The position numbers were made by a program, and so were the translations under genes. This document shows positions 8,605-16,454 of a stretch of DNA of 64,000 nt, piece after piece. How positions within the stretch are numbered: the first letter of the stretch is position 1; each line of letters opens with the position of its first letter. Origin of the DNA: Clostridiaceae bacterium (lineage in GTDB: Bacteria; Bacillota; Clostridia; Lachnospirales; Lachnospiraceae); NCBI GenBank assembly GCA_902363735.1, contig CABJBA010000012.1:62001-126000 (forward strand), given 5' to 3'. The notes below the pieces were generated by a model that was not told the DNA's origin, did not search any database, and saw only the letters and a list, made by a program, of their open reading frames with translations.

Positions 8605-10521
8605 TTACTCCGGTCTTTTCATAGAATATCCTTTGCTTTCTCCAAGGGGAATTTTGTCTCTCCCAATCTGCCATACGGAAATCTTTGAATCCAGTGCTTT
8701 TTTTTCCGGAACTTCTTTTGCTATGATCAGTTCCGGCCAGACAAAGATAGTGTCCAGCGCCTTGCCATCAAGGCAGATTTTTGAATAAGGAGTAAAATTC
8801 TCCCCGTAAACCAGCAGATTAGAATCATTGTATACCACCTGATCAATGGCAATAGGGTCAATTCCCATTTTCAAATCCGTTGCTTCATAGGGGTTTTCTC
8901 CTCCATATACCTGACGCCCCCCATATAATATGTCGTATTCCAGACTTTTCATATCATCCAGGTATTTATCCTTTCCTTCATTTGGATCATGAAAAAACTT
9001 CTGGTGAAACCGCATCATGGTTCCTTCATGGATACCCGCCATATCCAGAACAAGGGCTGCAATCTGATAAGCTTCCACATCCTTTTTCACCAGAGGAAGA
9101 TTCATATTGTTCCAGACCACATATTCCGTCTGAAACAGGGTGTTGTTCTCCATTTCATCCTGGGACCACTCAAATCCCGGCAAATGATCTCCGTACATTA
9201 CAAGCACTATAGGTTCTTCCCTGGTCCTTAAGGTATTTACAAGAGAACGAATAAACTGATCCATTTCTCCAATCTGCTGGCAGTAATATTCAAAATCAGG
9301 ATATTTGCCATGGCCTTGAACTGATATAGTATAAATAAAATCCGGGCCTGAGGTGGAATCCAAGGCTTTGATGATCTCTCCTGTAAGAATCTTGTCTTTG
9401 CTCCAGCCTGTGGGATTGCGCTCCACATGATTCATATATTCAATTGGAGTGAAGGTGTCAAAGCCCAGCTGGGAAAAAACTTTGTTCCGGTCGTAAAAGG
9501 TGGCCTCATTGTTATGAATGGCATGGGCCTGGTATCCTATATTTTTCAAATCAAAGGCAACACTTTCACAGGAAGTTTTTTTCAGCACTGTCTTGTATGG
9601 GTATTCGCCGGGGCCGAAAAAGTCCAGATTCATTCCCGTAATAGACTCAAATTCCGTGTTTGCTGTCCCTGCTCCCACAGAAGGCACACTTAAATAACCT
9701 CCCGGATAATTCTTCTGAAGCAAATGAAAAAACGGGATAGGGTCATAATCAACCGGATTATTTTTCCAAAGGGACGGATCAAAAAAAGATTCCAACTGTA
9801 TCATGATTACATTGGGTTTTGTATCTTCAGATAAAGCATAGGTATTTTCCGGAATCAGCTCCTCTTCACGAATGGCTTCCATGGCCTCGCTCCCATATCC
9901 CTCAGGTTTTGGAATTCCTGTATTGAACAGAGAGTTAGAAAAACAGTAAGGAAATCCATAAGTTCGGAAAGCATCCCCTATATTACCGAAATGCACTGCC
10001 ACCAGCCCTGTTTTCATGGCTCCTTGGGTCATTGCCAGCACAAGTACAGCACTGAATGCAATTACTCCTGCTCCGGCCCTGTAGCGGACTCTTTCTCCTG
10101 CCAACGGAGCCTTACGCCACAAAATAACCAGGAAAGCCACACAACCGGCAAGGGCCGCTCCCAGGAACATAATCTGTACCCAGGTAAAATAAAGTGTTGC
10201 CATGCTGACCGCATATTTTACCAGCCTCAAGTCTGCAGCTGTAAAAGGGGTTGTCCTGAAAATCAGCAAAGTTCCATTTACTAATCCCATAAAAACCCAT
10301 AGGGCTGAAACAGCAATACACGAAAAAATCTTGCGCCTGGTGACAAACACCACCGTAAAGGTCAGCAGAATAATCAGCGTATTCAGCAAAAAAACCAAGG
10401 GGCTGCCCCATATATATAAGCCCAGGCTGATTAAAGACTTCCTGGAAGCAAGTTCAATAAAAATATTCATAAGAAAAGAAAGGAAAAATATCCTTCCCAT
10501 CCATTTGATATGCGAATCCAT
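8605..10521 (-). CDS. LTA synthase family phosphoglycerol transferase-like membrane protein
   Basis: A 638-residue protein: about five transmembrane segments in residues 8-170, then an extracellular sulfatase-fold domain. Catalytic landmarks of LtaS are visible: metal ligand E244 in IQLESF, candidate nucleophile T286 in GAGTANTEF, and D445/H446 in YGDHLPG. The LtaS family transfers glycerol-phosphate from phosphatidylglycerol to a glycolipid or growing polymer. The last 100 or so residues (from about 545) are additional and look like a small beta-sandwich (VYNDSNLLVYGENFTPYSKI), which plain LtaS lacks. AAAGGAG precedes the ATG. The exact acceptor is unknown. Confidence 0.85.
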   Translation of the reverse strand: MDSHIKWMGRIFFLSFLMNIFIELASRKSLISLGLYIWGSPLVFLLNTLIILLTFTVVFVTRRKIFSCIAVSALWVFMGLVNGTLLIFRTTPFTAADLRLVKYAVSMATLYFTWVQIMFLGAALAGCVAFLVILWRKAPLAGERVRYRAGAGVIAFSAVLVLAMTQGAMKTGLVAVHFGNIGDAFRTYGFPYCFSNSLFNTGIPKPEGYGSEAMEAIREEELIPENTYALSEDTKPNVIMIQLESFFDPSLWKNNPVDYDPIPFFHLLQKNYPGGYLSVPSVGAGTANTEFESITGMNLDFFGPGEYPYKTVLKKTSCESVAFDLKNIGYQAHAIHNNEATFYDRNKVFSQLGFDTFTPIEYMNHVERNPTGWSKDKILTGEIIKALDSTSGPDFIYTISVQGHGKYPDFEYYCQQIGEMDQFIRSLVNTLRTREEPIVLVMYGDHLPGFEWSQDEMENNTLFQTEYVVWNNMNLPLVKKDVEAYQIAALVLDMAGIHEGTMMRFHQKFFHDPNEGKDKYLDDMKSLEYDILYGGRQVYGGENPYEATDLKMGIDPIAIDQVVYNDSNLLVYGENFTPYSKICLDGKALDTIFVWPELIIAKEVPEKKALDSKISVWQIGRDKIPLGESKGYSMKRPE

Positions 10522-10541
10522 GATACGCTCCTTTGGGTCTG

Positions 10542-10571
10542 AAAGACCGGCTTATTCACAAGCCGGCCTTT
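10542..10571 (-). terminator. Hairpin terminator after the zinc-ribbon gene
   Basis: AAAGACCGGCTT (10542-10553) pairs with AAGCCGGCCTTT (10560-10571) with one mismatch; only a short T-run follows, so some read-through into the LTA-synthase-like gene is possible. Confidence 0.65.
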
Positions 10572-10582
10572 CCATCAATCTT

Positions 10583-11056
10583 TTATTCTTCTGTAGATTC
10601 AAATACATCTTCACTCACCGAATTAATTCCTGATGCTGCAGTCTCTTCCTCTGTAAAAACAGCCTGCTCTGCTTCAGTCTCTTCCTCTTCCTGGCTGGCA
10701 GATGCTTCCTTAACAGGCGCACCGCACTTTCCGCAGTAAAGAGAATCCTTGGTAACCTTTGCTCCGCATTCTGCACAGAGACGAGTTCCTTCACTTTGAG
10801 TCAGTTCAATCTCAAGAGCAGCAATTCTCTCCCGGTAAGCCCTGACTGCTTCATAAGCCTTCTTATATTCTTCCTCCGGCTCCTTGTTACTTTCATAATA
10901 CAGTTTGCCAATTACTGCATAAGCTTCTTCCAGCTTGGTTTTCTCCCCGCTGATCTGAGTCTTTAGCTGTATGGTTTCCGTCAGCGCCTTTGCCTTTGTT
11001 GCAACTTCTTTGCCGGTATCACTAAGTGTCTTACCCAGCCCTTCAAAAAATGCCAT
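10583..11056 (-). CDS. Zinc-ribbon protein with N-terminal coiled coil
   Basis: A 157-residue soluble protein. Residues 1-85 are charged and helical (KTQISGEKTKLEEAYAVIGKLYYE), likely a coiled coil. CAECGAKVTKDSLYCGKCGAPV is a double CxxC zinc ribbon near residues 94-115, followed by a Glu-rich acidic tail (EEEETEAEQ). Such proteins are common in Lachnospiraceae; their function is not known. It has its own promoter and is followed by the LTA-synthase-like gene in the same direction. Confidence 0.8.
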   Translation of the reverse strand: MAFFEGLGKTLSDTGKEVATKAKALTETIQLKTQISGEKTKLEEAYAVIGKLYYESNKEPEEEYKKAYEAVRAYRERIAALEIELTQSEGTRLCAECGAKVTKDSLYCGKCGAPVKEASASQEEEETEAEQAVFTEEETAASGINSVSEDVFESTEE

Positions 11057-11088
11057 CCGTGATTCCTCCTTTGACTTATGCTCTTATC

Positions 11089-11117
11089 ATTTTAACTTCA
11101 TCAGAGGAAAAAGTCAA
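11089..11117 (-). promoter_or_regulatory. Promoter of the zinc-ribbon gene
   Basis: Minus strand TTGACT (11117-11112), 17-base spacer, TAAAAT (11094-11089). Confidence 0.6.
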
Positions 11118-11134
11118 TGAAAGACTGCTTACCC

Positions 11135-13312
11135 TTAGTTTTTTCTCCTTTCCAGTTCTTCCTTTACCTCCTCCGGCAGCACTTTAAGGGGAACGCTATA
11201 TAGAATCTCCTGGCTTCTTTCTCCGGAACCTGTAGTAACCCCAAAGAGAGCCAAGTCCTCTTTCCGGCTTTCCCAGAACGGATTCATAGACGAATACTCC
11301 TGTACAACAGCCTGGGACATTATCTGTTTGATCTTCTCTTGGTCAGTAATAGTGATATTCTCAAAACCTTCCTTGGTATAGCCATAGTCTGTGGGAGCAT
11401 AATATTGAACTCCATCAATGGCGATCTGCTTTATGTCACTCCAGTCCTTCCATTCCTCCGTATTGATTCCGAATTCCTTTAGCAGACCCAAAGTCTTATG
11501 GAAAGAAGGATAGACAGGATAGTACCCCCTTGAAGCAACATCACTGTACTTCCATGAACTCTGCATCTCCTCTCTCTTTGCCTCTGCCTCTGCCTGGAGC
11601 TTGGTCATAAATTGAATGGTGGCCATTGGATTTTCCTTTTTCATGGTTTCTGCATCCAGATTCCTCAACTCTTCCTGATATGCAAGAAGCAGTTGTTCCA
11701 TCATAGCCCTATCTGTATTATTTCTGTCACGGCTGACGATGCTGGTCTGCCCCGCCCGGTTCAATCTCACCCAGGCAGTATCCTCCATTGTCTGGGAAAG
11801 GATCGGGTATACAGTCTGAATAAAATCAGGATTTTCAAAAATATCACGGTTCTCCTGCTCTGTATCCCCCTGAGGCAGCCAGTAGGAACGGTAAACACTC
11901 TTTCCGTTCTTTAAATTGTATTTTACAGAAAACTGATATTCACTGCCGTCTGAATAACGACCGTAGAAAGTATCATTTCCATGGTTTAATTTCTGATTTC
12001 TTGCCACAGCCTTTTTTACCAGAGACATAACTGCCTCTCTGTCCCGCAGCTTCATATTGTCTAAGATATACTGCCCGGAATTCACATAATCCCAGTAATA
12101 CTCTCCCACGGAATCCTTCCTGGGTTCTCCGTAATCCACCCAGGAAAAGGAGTTATTAATATCAACAGCAACTGATTCAATGGCACTCTCTGCCGGAATA
12201 TACCGGTCATACCCAAACAGGTCATAACGGAAGCCGCAGAATATAAATGCTGCCAAAATTGCTGAAGCCACCATCTGTTTCCAATGGGAGAATAATTTTC
12301 TGAAATCAAAATGATAAATAATTTCAATGACTCCGTGTGACACCACCATTCCACAAAGCAATCCAAACAAAGACCACCCTGCACTGGAATGGAGACTCCA
12401 GAAGAACACACTTCCGCTCAAGGCTGATAAGATTACAATAGGAATCCGGATGATCGGCATACTGATCTTAAATGCCATGGCCTTTCCTGCTGCCTCCAGC
12501 CCTCTCTTTTTATAGAGTAAGAAGGAAAACAGTGTCAGGGCCACAGTCACAGCCAGAACACTAAAAATCCTGATGCCTTGGCCGCTTTGGGTTTTGCCCG
12601 GATACAACCGTCCCACATTAGTTACAAACAGAACAAAGGGGGATGTTCTATCCATCCATTTTGTCAGAAAATATCCGCCCCCTCTGTAGCTGGTATGGAA
12701 AAAGGCGTCATAGCACATTTCCAGAATCAGAATCACGCCTACAGAATAAAAGTTGAGCACCAAATTGCCCAAAATTCCCACCACCACATTTCCTGTCAGA
12801 ATCATGGAGGTTACAGTGAGGGAATACATCATGGCATAATGCAGGATAAAAAGCCCAAAGCCTCTGAAAGCTGCCCCTGATATCATCAACGGAGATATAC
12901 CGTTTACACCTGCAATTCCTATGGTAACCAACAAATTCAAGCCATACACTACTCCAGGAATCCAGATTCCCTGAAAATAGCTGATCCAGAATAAGTGCTT
13001 TCTGCTGACCGGAATTCCATGATAAAAATCCACCTTTTGTCTGGAGTGCAGATAAGAAAAACAGCTCACTCCCATAATCAGCGACATAAGTATGAGAAAA
13101 CCTGCTACCAGTCCATTTTGAAATCCCAACCAATCATTTAATGTGGACAAAACATTACCGTAATTCATCTCTCTTCTTGAATAATCGCTGAGAAGCAAAG
13201 CAATTCTCACTGGAAAGGTGAAGAAAAATAGCAGAAAAGACAAAGCGATGGACCAAAGGCGCCGTTTCCCATCTTCCCGGAACAGATTAAAATATAAGTT
13301 TTTTGATGTCAT
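11135..13312 (-). CDS. ABC transporter permease, DUF6449-like
   Basis: About 725 residues. The N-terminal half (to about 350) has an ABC-2-type arrangement of hydrophobic segments; the C-terminal half is a large soluble, probably extracellular, domain rich in charged and aromatic residues. The ATG at 13312 is chosen because GGAGG lies 9 bases upstream; an in-frame GTG at 13333 has no such site. The gene overlaps the end of the ATPase gene by 26 bases. Together with that ATPase it forms an exporter of unknown substrate, in the genetic context GntR(YtrA)-ATPase-permease typical of bacitracin/cell-envelope-stress type exporters. Confidence 0.8.
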   Translation of the reverse strand: MTSKNLYFNLFREDGKRRLWSIALSFLLFFFTFPVRIALLLSDYSRREMNYGNVLSTLNDWLGFQNGLVAGFLILMSLIMGVSCFSYLHSRQKVDFYHGIPVSRKHLFWISYFQGIWIPGVVYGLNLLVTIGIAGVNGISPLMISGAAFRGFGLFILHYAMMYSLTVTSMILTGNVVVGILGNLVLNFYSVGVILILEMCYDAFFHTSYRGGGYFLTKWMDRTSPFVLFVTNVGRLYPGKTQSGQGIRIFSVLAVTVALTLFSFLLYKKRGLEAAGKAMAFKISMPIIRIPIVILSALSGSVFFWSLHSSAGWSLFGLLCGMVVSHGVIEIIYHFDFRKLFSHWKQMVASAILAAFIFCGFRYDLFGYDRYIPAESAIESVAVDINNSFSWVDYGEPRKDSVGEYYWDYVNSGQYILDNMKLRDREAVMSLVKKAVARNQKLNHGNDTFYGRYSDGSEYQFSVKYNLKNGKSVYRSYWLPQGDTEQENRDIFENPDFIQTVYPILSQTMEDTAWVRLNRAGQTSIVSRDRNNTDRAMMEQLLLAYQEELRNLDAETMKKENPMATIQFMTKLQAEAEAKREEMQSSWKYSDVASRGYYPVYPSFHKTLGLLKEFGINTEEWKDWSDIKQIAIDGVQYYAPTDYGYTKEGFENITITDQEKIKQIMSQAVVQEYSSMNPFWESRKEDLALFGVTTGSGERSQEILYSVPLKVLPEEVKEELERRKN

Positions 13313-14186
13313 ATCCTGCCACCTCCGTCTCACTGATAAATATTTCCTCTAAAGATAATGGAATGACCTCGTAAAATACCGGTTCATACGATTCCATGAT
13401 CTGCTCCACCTCGGTCCTGCTTCCCCTTACAGTTATGGTGTAGAGCCTTCCCCTTTGCTCTGTCTTGATCTGCTGCAAAAGCCCCAGTTCCTCTGCACTC
13501 ATACCCTCCTTTAAAACACACTGGATCTTATGAATGTTAAGCTTCATGTCATCCAAATCCCTGGAAAGAAGAATTCCGCCTCTATGAAGAAGTCCTACAT
13601 GATCACAGATATCCTCCAATTCCCTTAAGTTGTGAGAAGCAATAATAGGAGTTAAATTTCGCTCCGCCATATCATTGGCAAAAATACTTTTCACCGCCTG
13701 GCGCATCACCGGATCAAGGCCGTCAAAGGTCTCATCACAGAATAAATAATCCGTATTGGCACAAATGCCGCACAGAACGGAAAGCTGCTTCTTCATGCCC
13801 TTTGAAAAAGTATGAATTTTTCTTCTTCCTTCCAGCCCGAAACTTTTTAAAAGCTTTTGAAAACGTTCCTTGTCAAATCCCTGATACACCCGGCTATAAA
13901 ATTCCATCATATCCAAAGGCGAAGCATTATTAAAATAATACTGGTCATCGGAAATATAGAAGAAACGGCTTTTTACCTTGACACTTTCAAAGACCTGTTC
14001 CCCGTCTATCACAGCACTTCCCTCATCCGGCTTTAAAATTCCGCTGATCATTCTCAAAAATGTGCTTTTCCCTGCGCCGTTAGTACCAATGAGACCAAAC
14101 ACGCTTCCATCCCGGATTTCTGCATTTACATGGTCTACTGCCACAATATCATCAAATTTCTTAGTCAGATTTTCTGTCTTTATCAT
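13287..14186 (-). CDS. ABC transporter ATP-binding protein
   Basis: A 299-residue ATPase with Walker A GTNGAGKST (about 34-42). The signature is degenerate (FSKGMKKQ instead of LSGGQ, near 133-140), and the Walker B region reads LFCDETFDGLD. Both are usual in the YtrB/bacitracin-exporter branch. A C-terminal extension of about 80 residues follows the catalytic core. Its ATG overlaps the TGA of the GntR gene (ATGA), and its own end overlaps the permease start, so the three genes are translationally coupled. Confidence 0.88.
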   Translation of the reverse strand: MIKTENLTKKFDDIVAVDHVNAEIRDGSVFGLIGTNGAGKSTFLRMISGILKPDEGSAVIDGEQVFESVKVKSRFFYISDDQYYFNNASPLDMMEFYSRVYQGFDKERFQKLLKSFGLEGRRKIHTFSKGMKKQLSVLCGICANTDYLFCDETFDGLDPVMRQAVKSIFANDMAERNLTPIIASHNLRELEDICDHVGLLHRGGILLSRDLDDMKLNIHKIQCVLKEGMSAEELGLLQQIKTEQRGRLYTITVRGSRTEVEQIMESYEPVFYEVIPLSLEEIFISETEVAGYDIKKLIF

Positions 14187-14575
14187 ATTCTATCCTCCCC
14201 TTCCGGGTTTTCCGGGCTGATCCATTCTTCTGCGATCCATGTATGGACTTTATCTTCTGTCAGCCCTGCTCTTTTAGCTTCCCGTGTCCAGCTTCTCAGT
14301 GATCGTTTCATTTCACTGCATTTTAAGGCCCTGATGGAACCGGCATCAGCAACAAAGCTTCCTCTTCCCTTGACCGAATAAATAAACCCCCGCCTTTCCA
14401 ACTCTGCATAAGCCCTCTGTATGGTATTGGGATTAATGGAAAGATCTGTAGCCAGGGTCCGGACAGAAGGAAGCTGTGCATCCTGTTCCAATACACCGCA
14501 CAGAATAAGATCTTTCATCTTTTCTATAACCTGCTCGTAAATTGGCCTGCGATCTTTGTAATCAAGCAGTATCAT
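14183..14575 (-). CDS. GntR family regulator, YtrA subfamily
   Basis: A 130-residue regulator: winged helix in residues 1-75 (YEQVIEKMKDLILCGVL, LPSVRTLATDLSINPNTIQRAY), then the short C-terminal helical tail of the YtrA subfamily rather than a FadR or UTRA domain. It is the first gene of the exporter operon, so it very probably represses its own promoter. A dyad lies between the -10 box and the ATG, see 14594-14612. Confidence 0.9.
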   Translation of the reverse strand: MILLDYKDRRPIYEQVIEKMKDLILCGVLEQDAQLPSVRTLATDLSINPNTIQRAYAELERRGFIYSVKGRGSFVADAGSIRALKCSEMKRSLRSWTREAKRAGLTEDKVHTWIAEEWISPENPEGEDRI

Positions 14576-14593
14576 ATTTCTCCTCCTACAATT

Positions 14594-14612
14594 GTATTAA
14601 CACACTTAGTAC
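14594..14612. promoter_or_regulatory. Candidate GntR (YtrA-type) operator
   Basis: GTATTAA-CACAC-TTAGTAC: 7-base arms matching at 6 positions around 5 bases. It lies just after the -10 box, over the expected start of transcription. Confidence 0.55.
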
Positions 14613-14616
14613 AGTT

Positions 14617-14645
14617 ACTATATCAAAAAACCTCCAATTTGTCAA
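14617..14645 (-). promoter_or_regulatory. Promoter of the GntR-ABC exporter operon
   Basis: Minus strand TTGACA (14645-14640), 17-base spacer, TATAGT (14622-14617). The -35 box lies in the loop of the terminator of the preceding DUF4397 gene. Confidence 0.75.
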
Positions 14646-14656
14646 TCAGAGGTTTT
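14625..14656 (-). terminator. Terminator of the DUF4397 gene
   Basis: On the minus strand AAAACCTC and GAGGTTTT pair around a 14-base loop and are followed by six T. The same bases carry the promoter of the next operon. Confidence 0.65.
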
Positions 14657-14660
14657 GATT

Positions 14661-15356
14661 CTAATTTCTTCTGTCTTCCACAATTAAAACGCGAAGGTCA
14701 TCCTGGGCATCGCTCCCGTTAAAAACATATAAGGTATAAGAAGTATTCCCCCTTATATACACATTAGAATTTAAAATGATATTAATGTAATAAACATGAC
14801 TGCTGTAAACAGAAACCATGTAATAACCGGCCAGAAGATATTCAAATCTGGTCACCTCTCTGTAGCCTACGGCCCGGAAAGTAAGAGCGGAATTTAAAGA
14901 AACATTGATTCTGCGGTTGGTTATTGATAAGTTGCATACCCGAAAGCATCCCGTATGAATGCCTCCATTACAGAATATATCCTTTATTTCCATCATATCC
15001 AGACCAAAATCCGTATTGATAAAGGCAATCGTAACAGCCTCATCTAATGGAACACATATCTGTTTCTCCAAATAGACGTAGCCCGCTTCGTCGGATATGG
15101 ACACTCTCTGCAATCCGGCAGAAACACGGCCGTAATCACTCAGCTCTCCGGATTCCAGCCCGCTTACGGCTAATTGACCACCGACAGAAATAAAAAACGG
15201 GCTGTATCCTACCGTTGTATTGAGAAACCGGACAAGACCCATTTGACTGGAGACACAGTAATAACAGGGAATAACCTCCCTGGGAGATACGGTAATAATG
15301 GAAATCATAGAATCTTCATCAGTTTCCACATTTTGCATACAAGACAGCCTGCCCAT
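14661..15356 (-). CDS. DUF4397 domain-containing protein
   Basis: A 231-residue protein without signal peptide or membrane segment. It shows two related beta-rich units: VRFLNTTVGYSPFFISVGG...YGRVSAGLQRVSISDEAG near 43-95, and a diverged second unit (VCNLSITNRRINVSLNSALTFRAVGYREVTRFEYLLAGYYMVSV) near 145-190, the pattern of DUF4397 proteins. AGAGGA precedes the ATG. Clostridial members occur in spore formers and some may be coat-associated; that is inference. It is monocistronic. Confidence 0.7.
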   Translation of the reverse strand: MGRLSCMQNVETDEDSMISIITVSPREVIPCYYCVSSQMGLVRFLNTTVGYSPFFISVGGQLAVSGLESGELSDYGRVSAGLQRVSISDEAGYVYLEKQICVPLDEAVTIAFINTDFGLDMMEIKDIFCNGGIHTGCFRVCNLSITNRRINVSLNSALTFRAVGYREVTRFEYLLAGYYMVSVYSSHVYYINIILNSNVYIRGNTSYTLYVFNGSDAQDDLRVLIVEDRRN

Positions 15357-15689
15357 ACAATTCCTCTTTATGATGGTTATATAATAAGTTTATTCCAGCA
15401 TAAATATCCAGTGCGTGTCTTGTTTTAAATGCTTCTGTTCTTCTAAAAGTTTAAATCGTTTCATAATATAAGATTATATTTGTAAGGAGAATAAAGCTAT
15501 TGTTTATTCATAAAATACAACATCAGACGAATTTATCTATTATTTTTTAAGTAATTTACAAATTTTTCCTATTTTCGCAAAATCTATAGACTTTTATTTT
15601 GAAATATGTCATACTACAGGAGTATTTGGAAGTTAAACAATTAGCTTCTTAATGAAATTTTTAATGTATATATTAGGAGGATGAAAAAG
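15357..15689. other. AT-rich divergent intergenic region
   Basis: Separates the DUF4397 gene (minus) from the zinc-ribbon membrane protein (plus). It is AT-rich, with no ORF, hairpin or strong sigma-A promoter that I could define; AGGAGG at 15675-15680 is the ribosome binding site of the plus-strand gene. Confidence 0.5.
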
Positions 15690-15968
15690 ATGTATTGTAA
15701 AAATTGTGCACAAGAAATTGACGACAAAGCAGTTGTCTGCCCTCACTGCGGTGTTTCCCAGACAGTAGATTCCGGTGGCTTTGGCTGGGGCCTTTTAGGA
15801 TGCTGTATCCCATTAGTCGGATTAATTTTATTTTTAATATGGAAAGACACAAAACCTAAATCTGCAAAATCTGCCGGAATCGGCGCCTTGGTTTCAGTGG
15901 GACTTGGAATTGTATTTTATGTGTTAATGTTTGCATTAGGTCTGGGTGCCTCTTTATCCGGAATGTGA
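15690..15968 (+). CDS. Small zinc-ribbon membrane protein
   Basis: A 92-residue protein: an N-terminal zinc ribbon (cysteines 3, 6, 17, 20: CKNC...CPHC), then two hydrophobic segments (about 36-50 and 65-85). The ATG at 15690 lies 9 bases after AGGAGG; the upstream ATG at 15681 directly touches that sequence and is unlikely to be used. Its TGA overlaps the ATG of the next gene (TGATG), so the pair is co-translated. Function unknown. Confidence 0.78.
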   Translation: MYCKNCAQEIDDKAVVCPHCGVSQTVDSGGFGWGLLGCCIPLVGLILFLIWKDTKPKSAKSAGIGALVSVGLGIVFYVLMFALGLGASLSGM

Positions 15969-16315
15969 TGAAATTTCTCTATCGATGGCTCCCTATTATC
16001 TTTGGCTGTCATTGCAGAGCGGACCGTTCCTTTTTCTTTCACGGAAAACAATATCCCGTTTGTGCAAGATGCACTGGTGAATTGGCAGGAATGGTGATCC
16101 TGGGTATTACATATGCTATTTACCGCCTTCCTATCTTATATGCTGCAGGCTTTCTCATACCAATGGCATTAGACGGGGGGATCCAATTGTTTACTGCATA
16201 TGAGAGCACTAATTTCAGAAGATTTTTTACAGGAGCTCTTTTTGGATATGGTTTTTTTTATCTTATTATTACAAGTGCAGTTGCTACATACCAATATGGA
16301 TATAACTTCTTGTAA
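15968..16315 (+). CDS. DUF2085 family membrane protein
   Basis: A 115-residue protein: FGCHCRADRSFFFHGKQYPVCARCTGELAG is the Cys/His-rich signature of DUF2085, followed by about three transmembrane helices. The family is found across Firmicutes and archaea and has no known function; the CHCR...CARCTG pattern suggests metal or redox chemistry. It overlaps the previous gene by one base and is followed by a terminator. Confidence 0.82.
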   Translation: MKFLYRWLPIIFGCHCRADRSFFFHGKQYPVCARCTGELAGMVILGITYAIYRLPILYAAGFLIPMALDGGIQLFTAYESTNFRRFFTGALFGYGFFYLIITSAVATYQYGYNFL

Positions 16316-16332
16316 AAACATTTTTTTACTTT

Positions 16333-16380
16333 AAAAGGCACCGCTCTGACAGATCTCTCAGTCAGGGTGGTGCCTTTTTT
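16333..16380 (+). terminator. Terminator of the zinc-ribbon/DUF2085 pair
   Basis: AAAAGGCACC...GCTCTGAC pairs with GTCAGGGTGGTGCCTTTT, followed by a T-run. Confidence 0.85.
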
Positions 16381-16401
16381 CAGCCCGATTTACATAATGC
16401 C

Positions 16402-16433
16402 AAAACAGCCCCGGATGGTTTCATCCGGGGCTG
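16402..16433 (-). terminator. Terminator of nifJ
   Basis: CAGCCCCGGATG (16406-16417) and CATCCGGGGCTG (16422-16433) pair perfectly around GTTT; on the minus strand four T follow. Confidence 0.85.
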
Positions 16434-16454
16434 AAGTTATTACAGAAAAATCAA

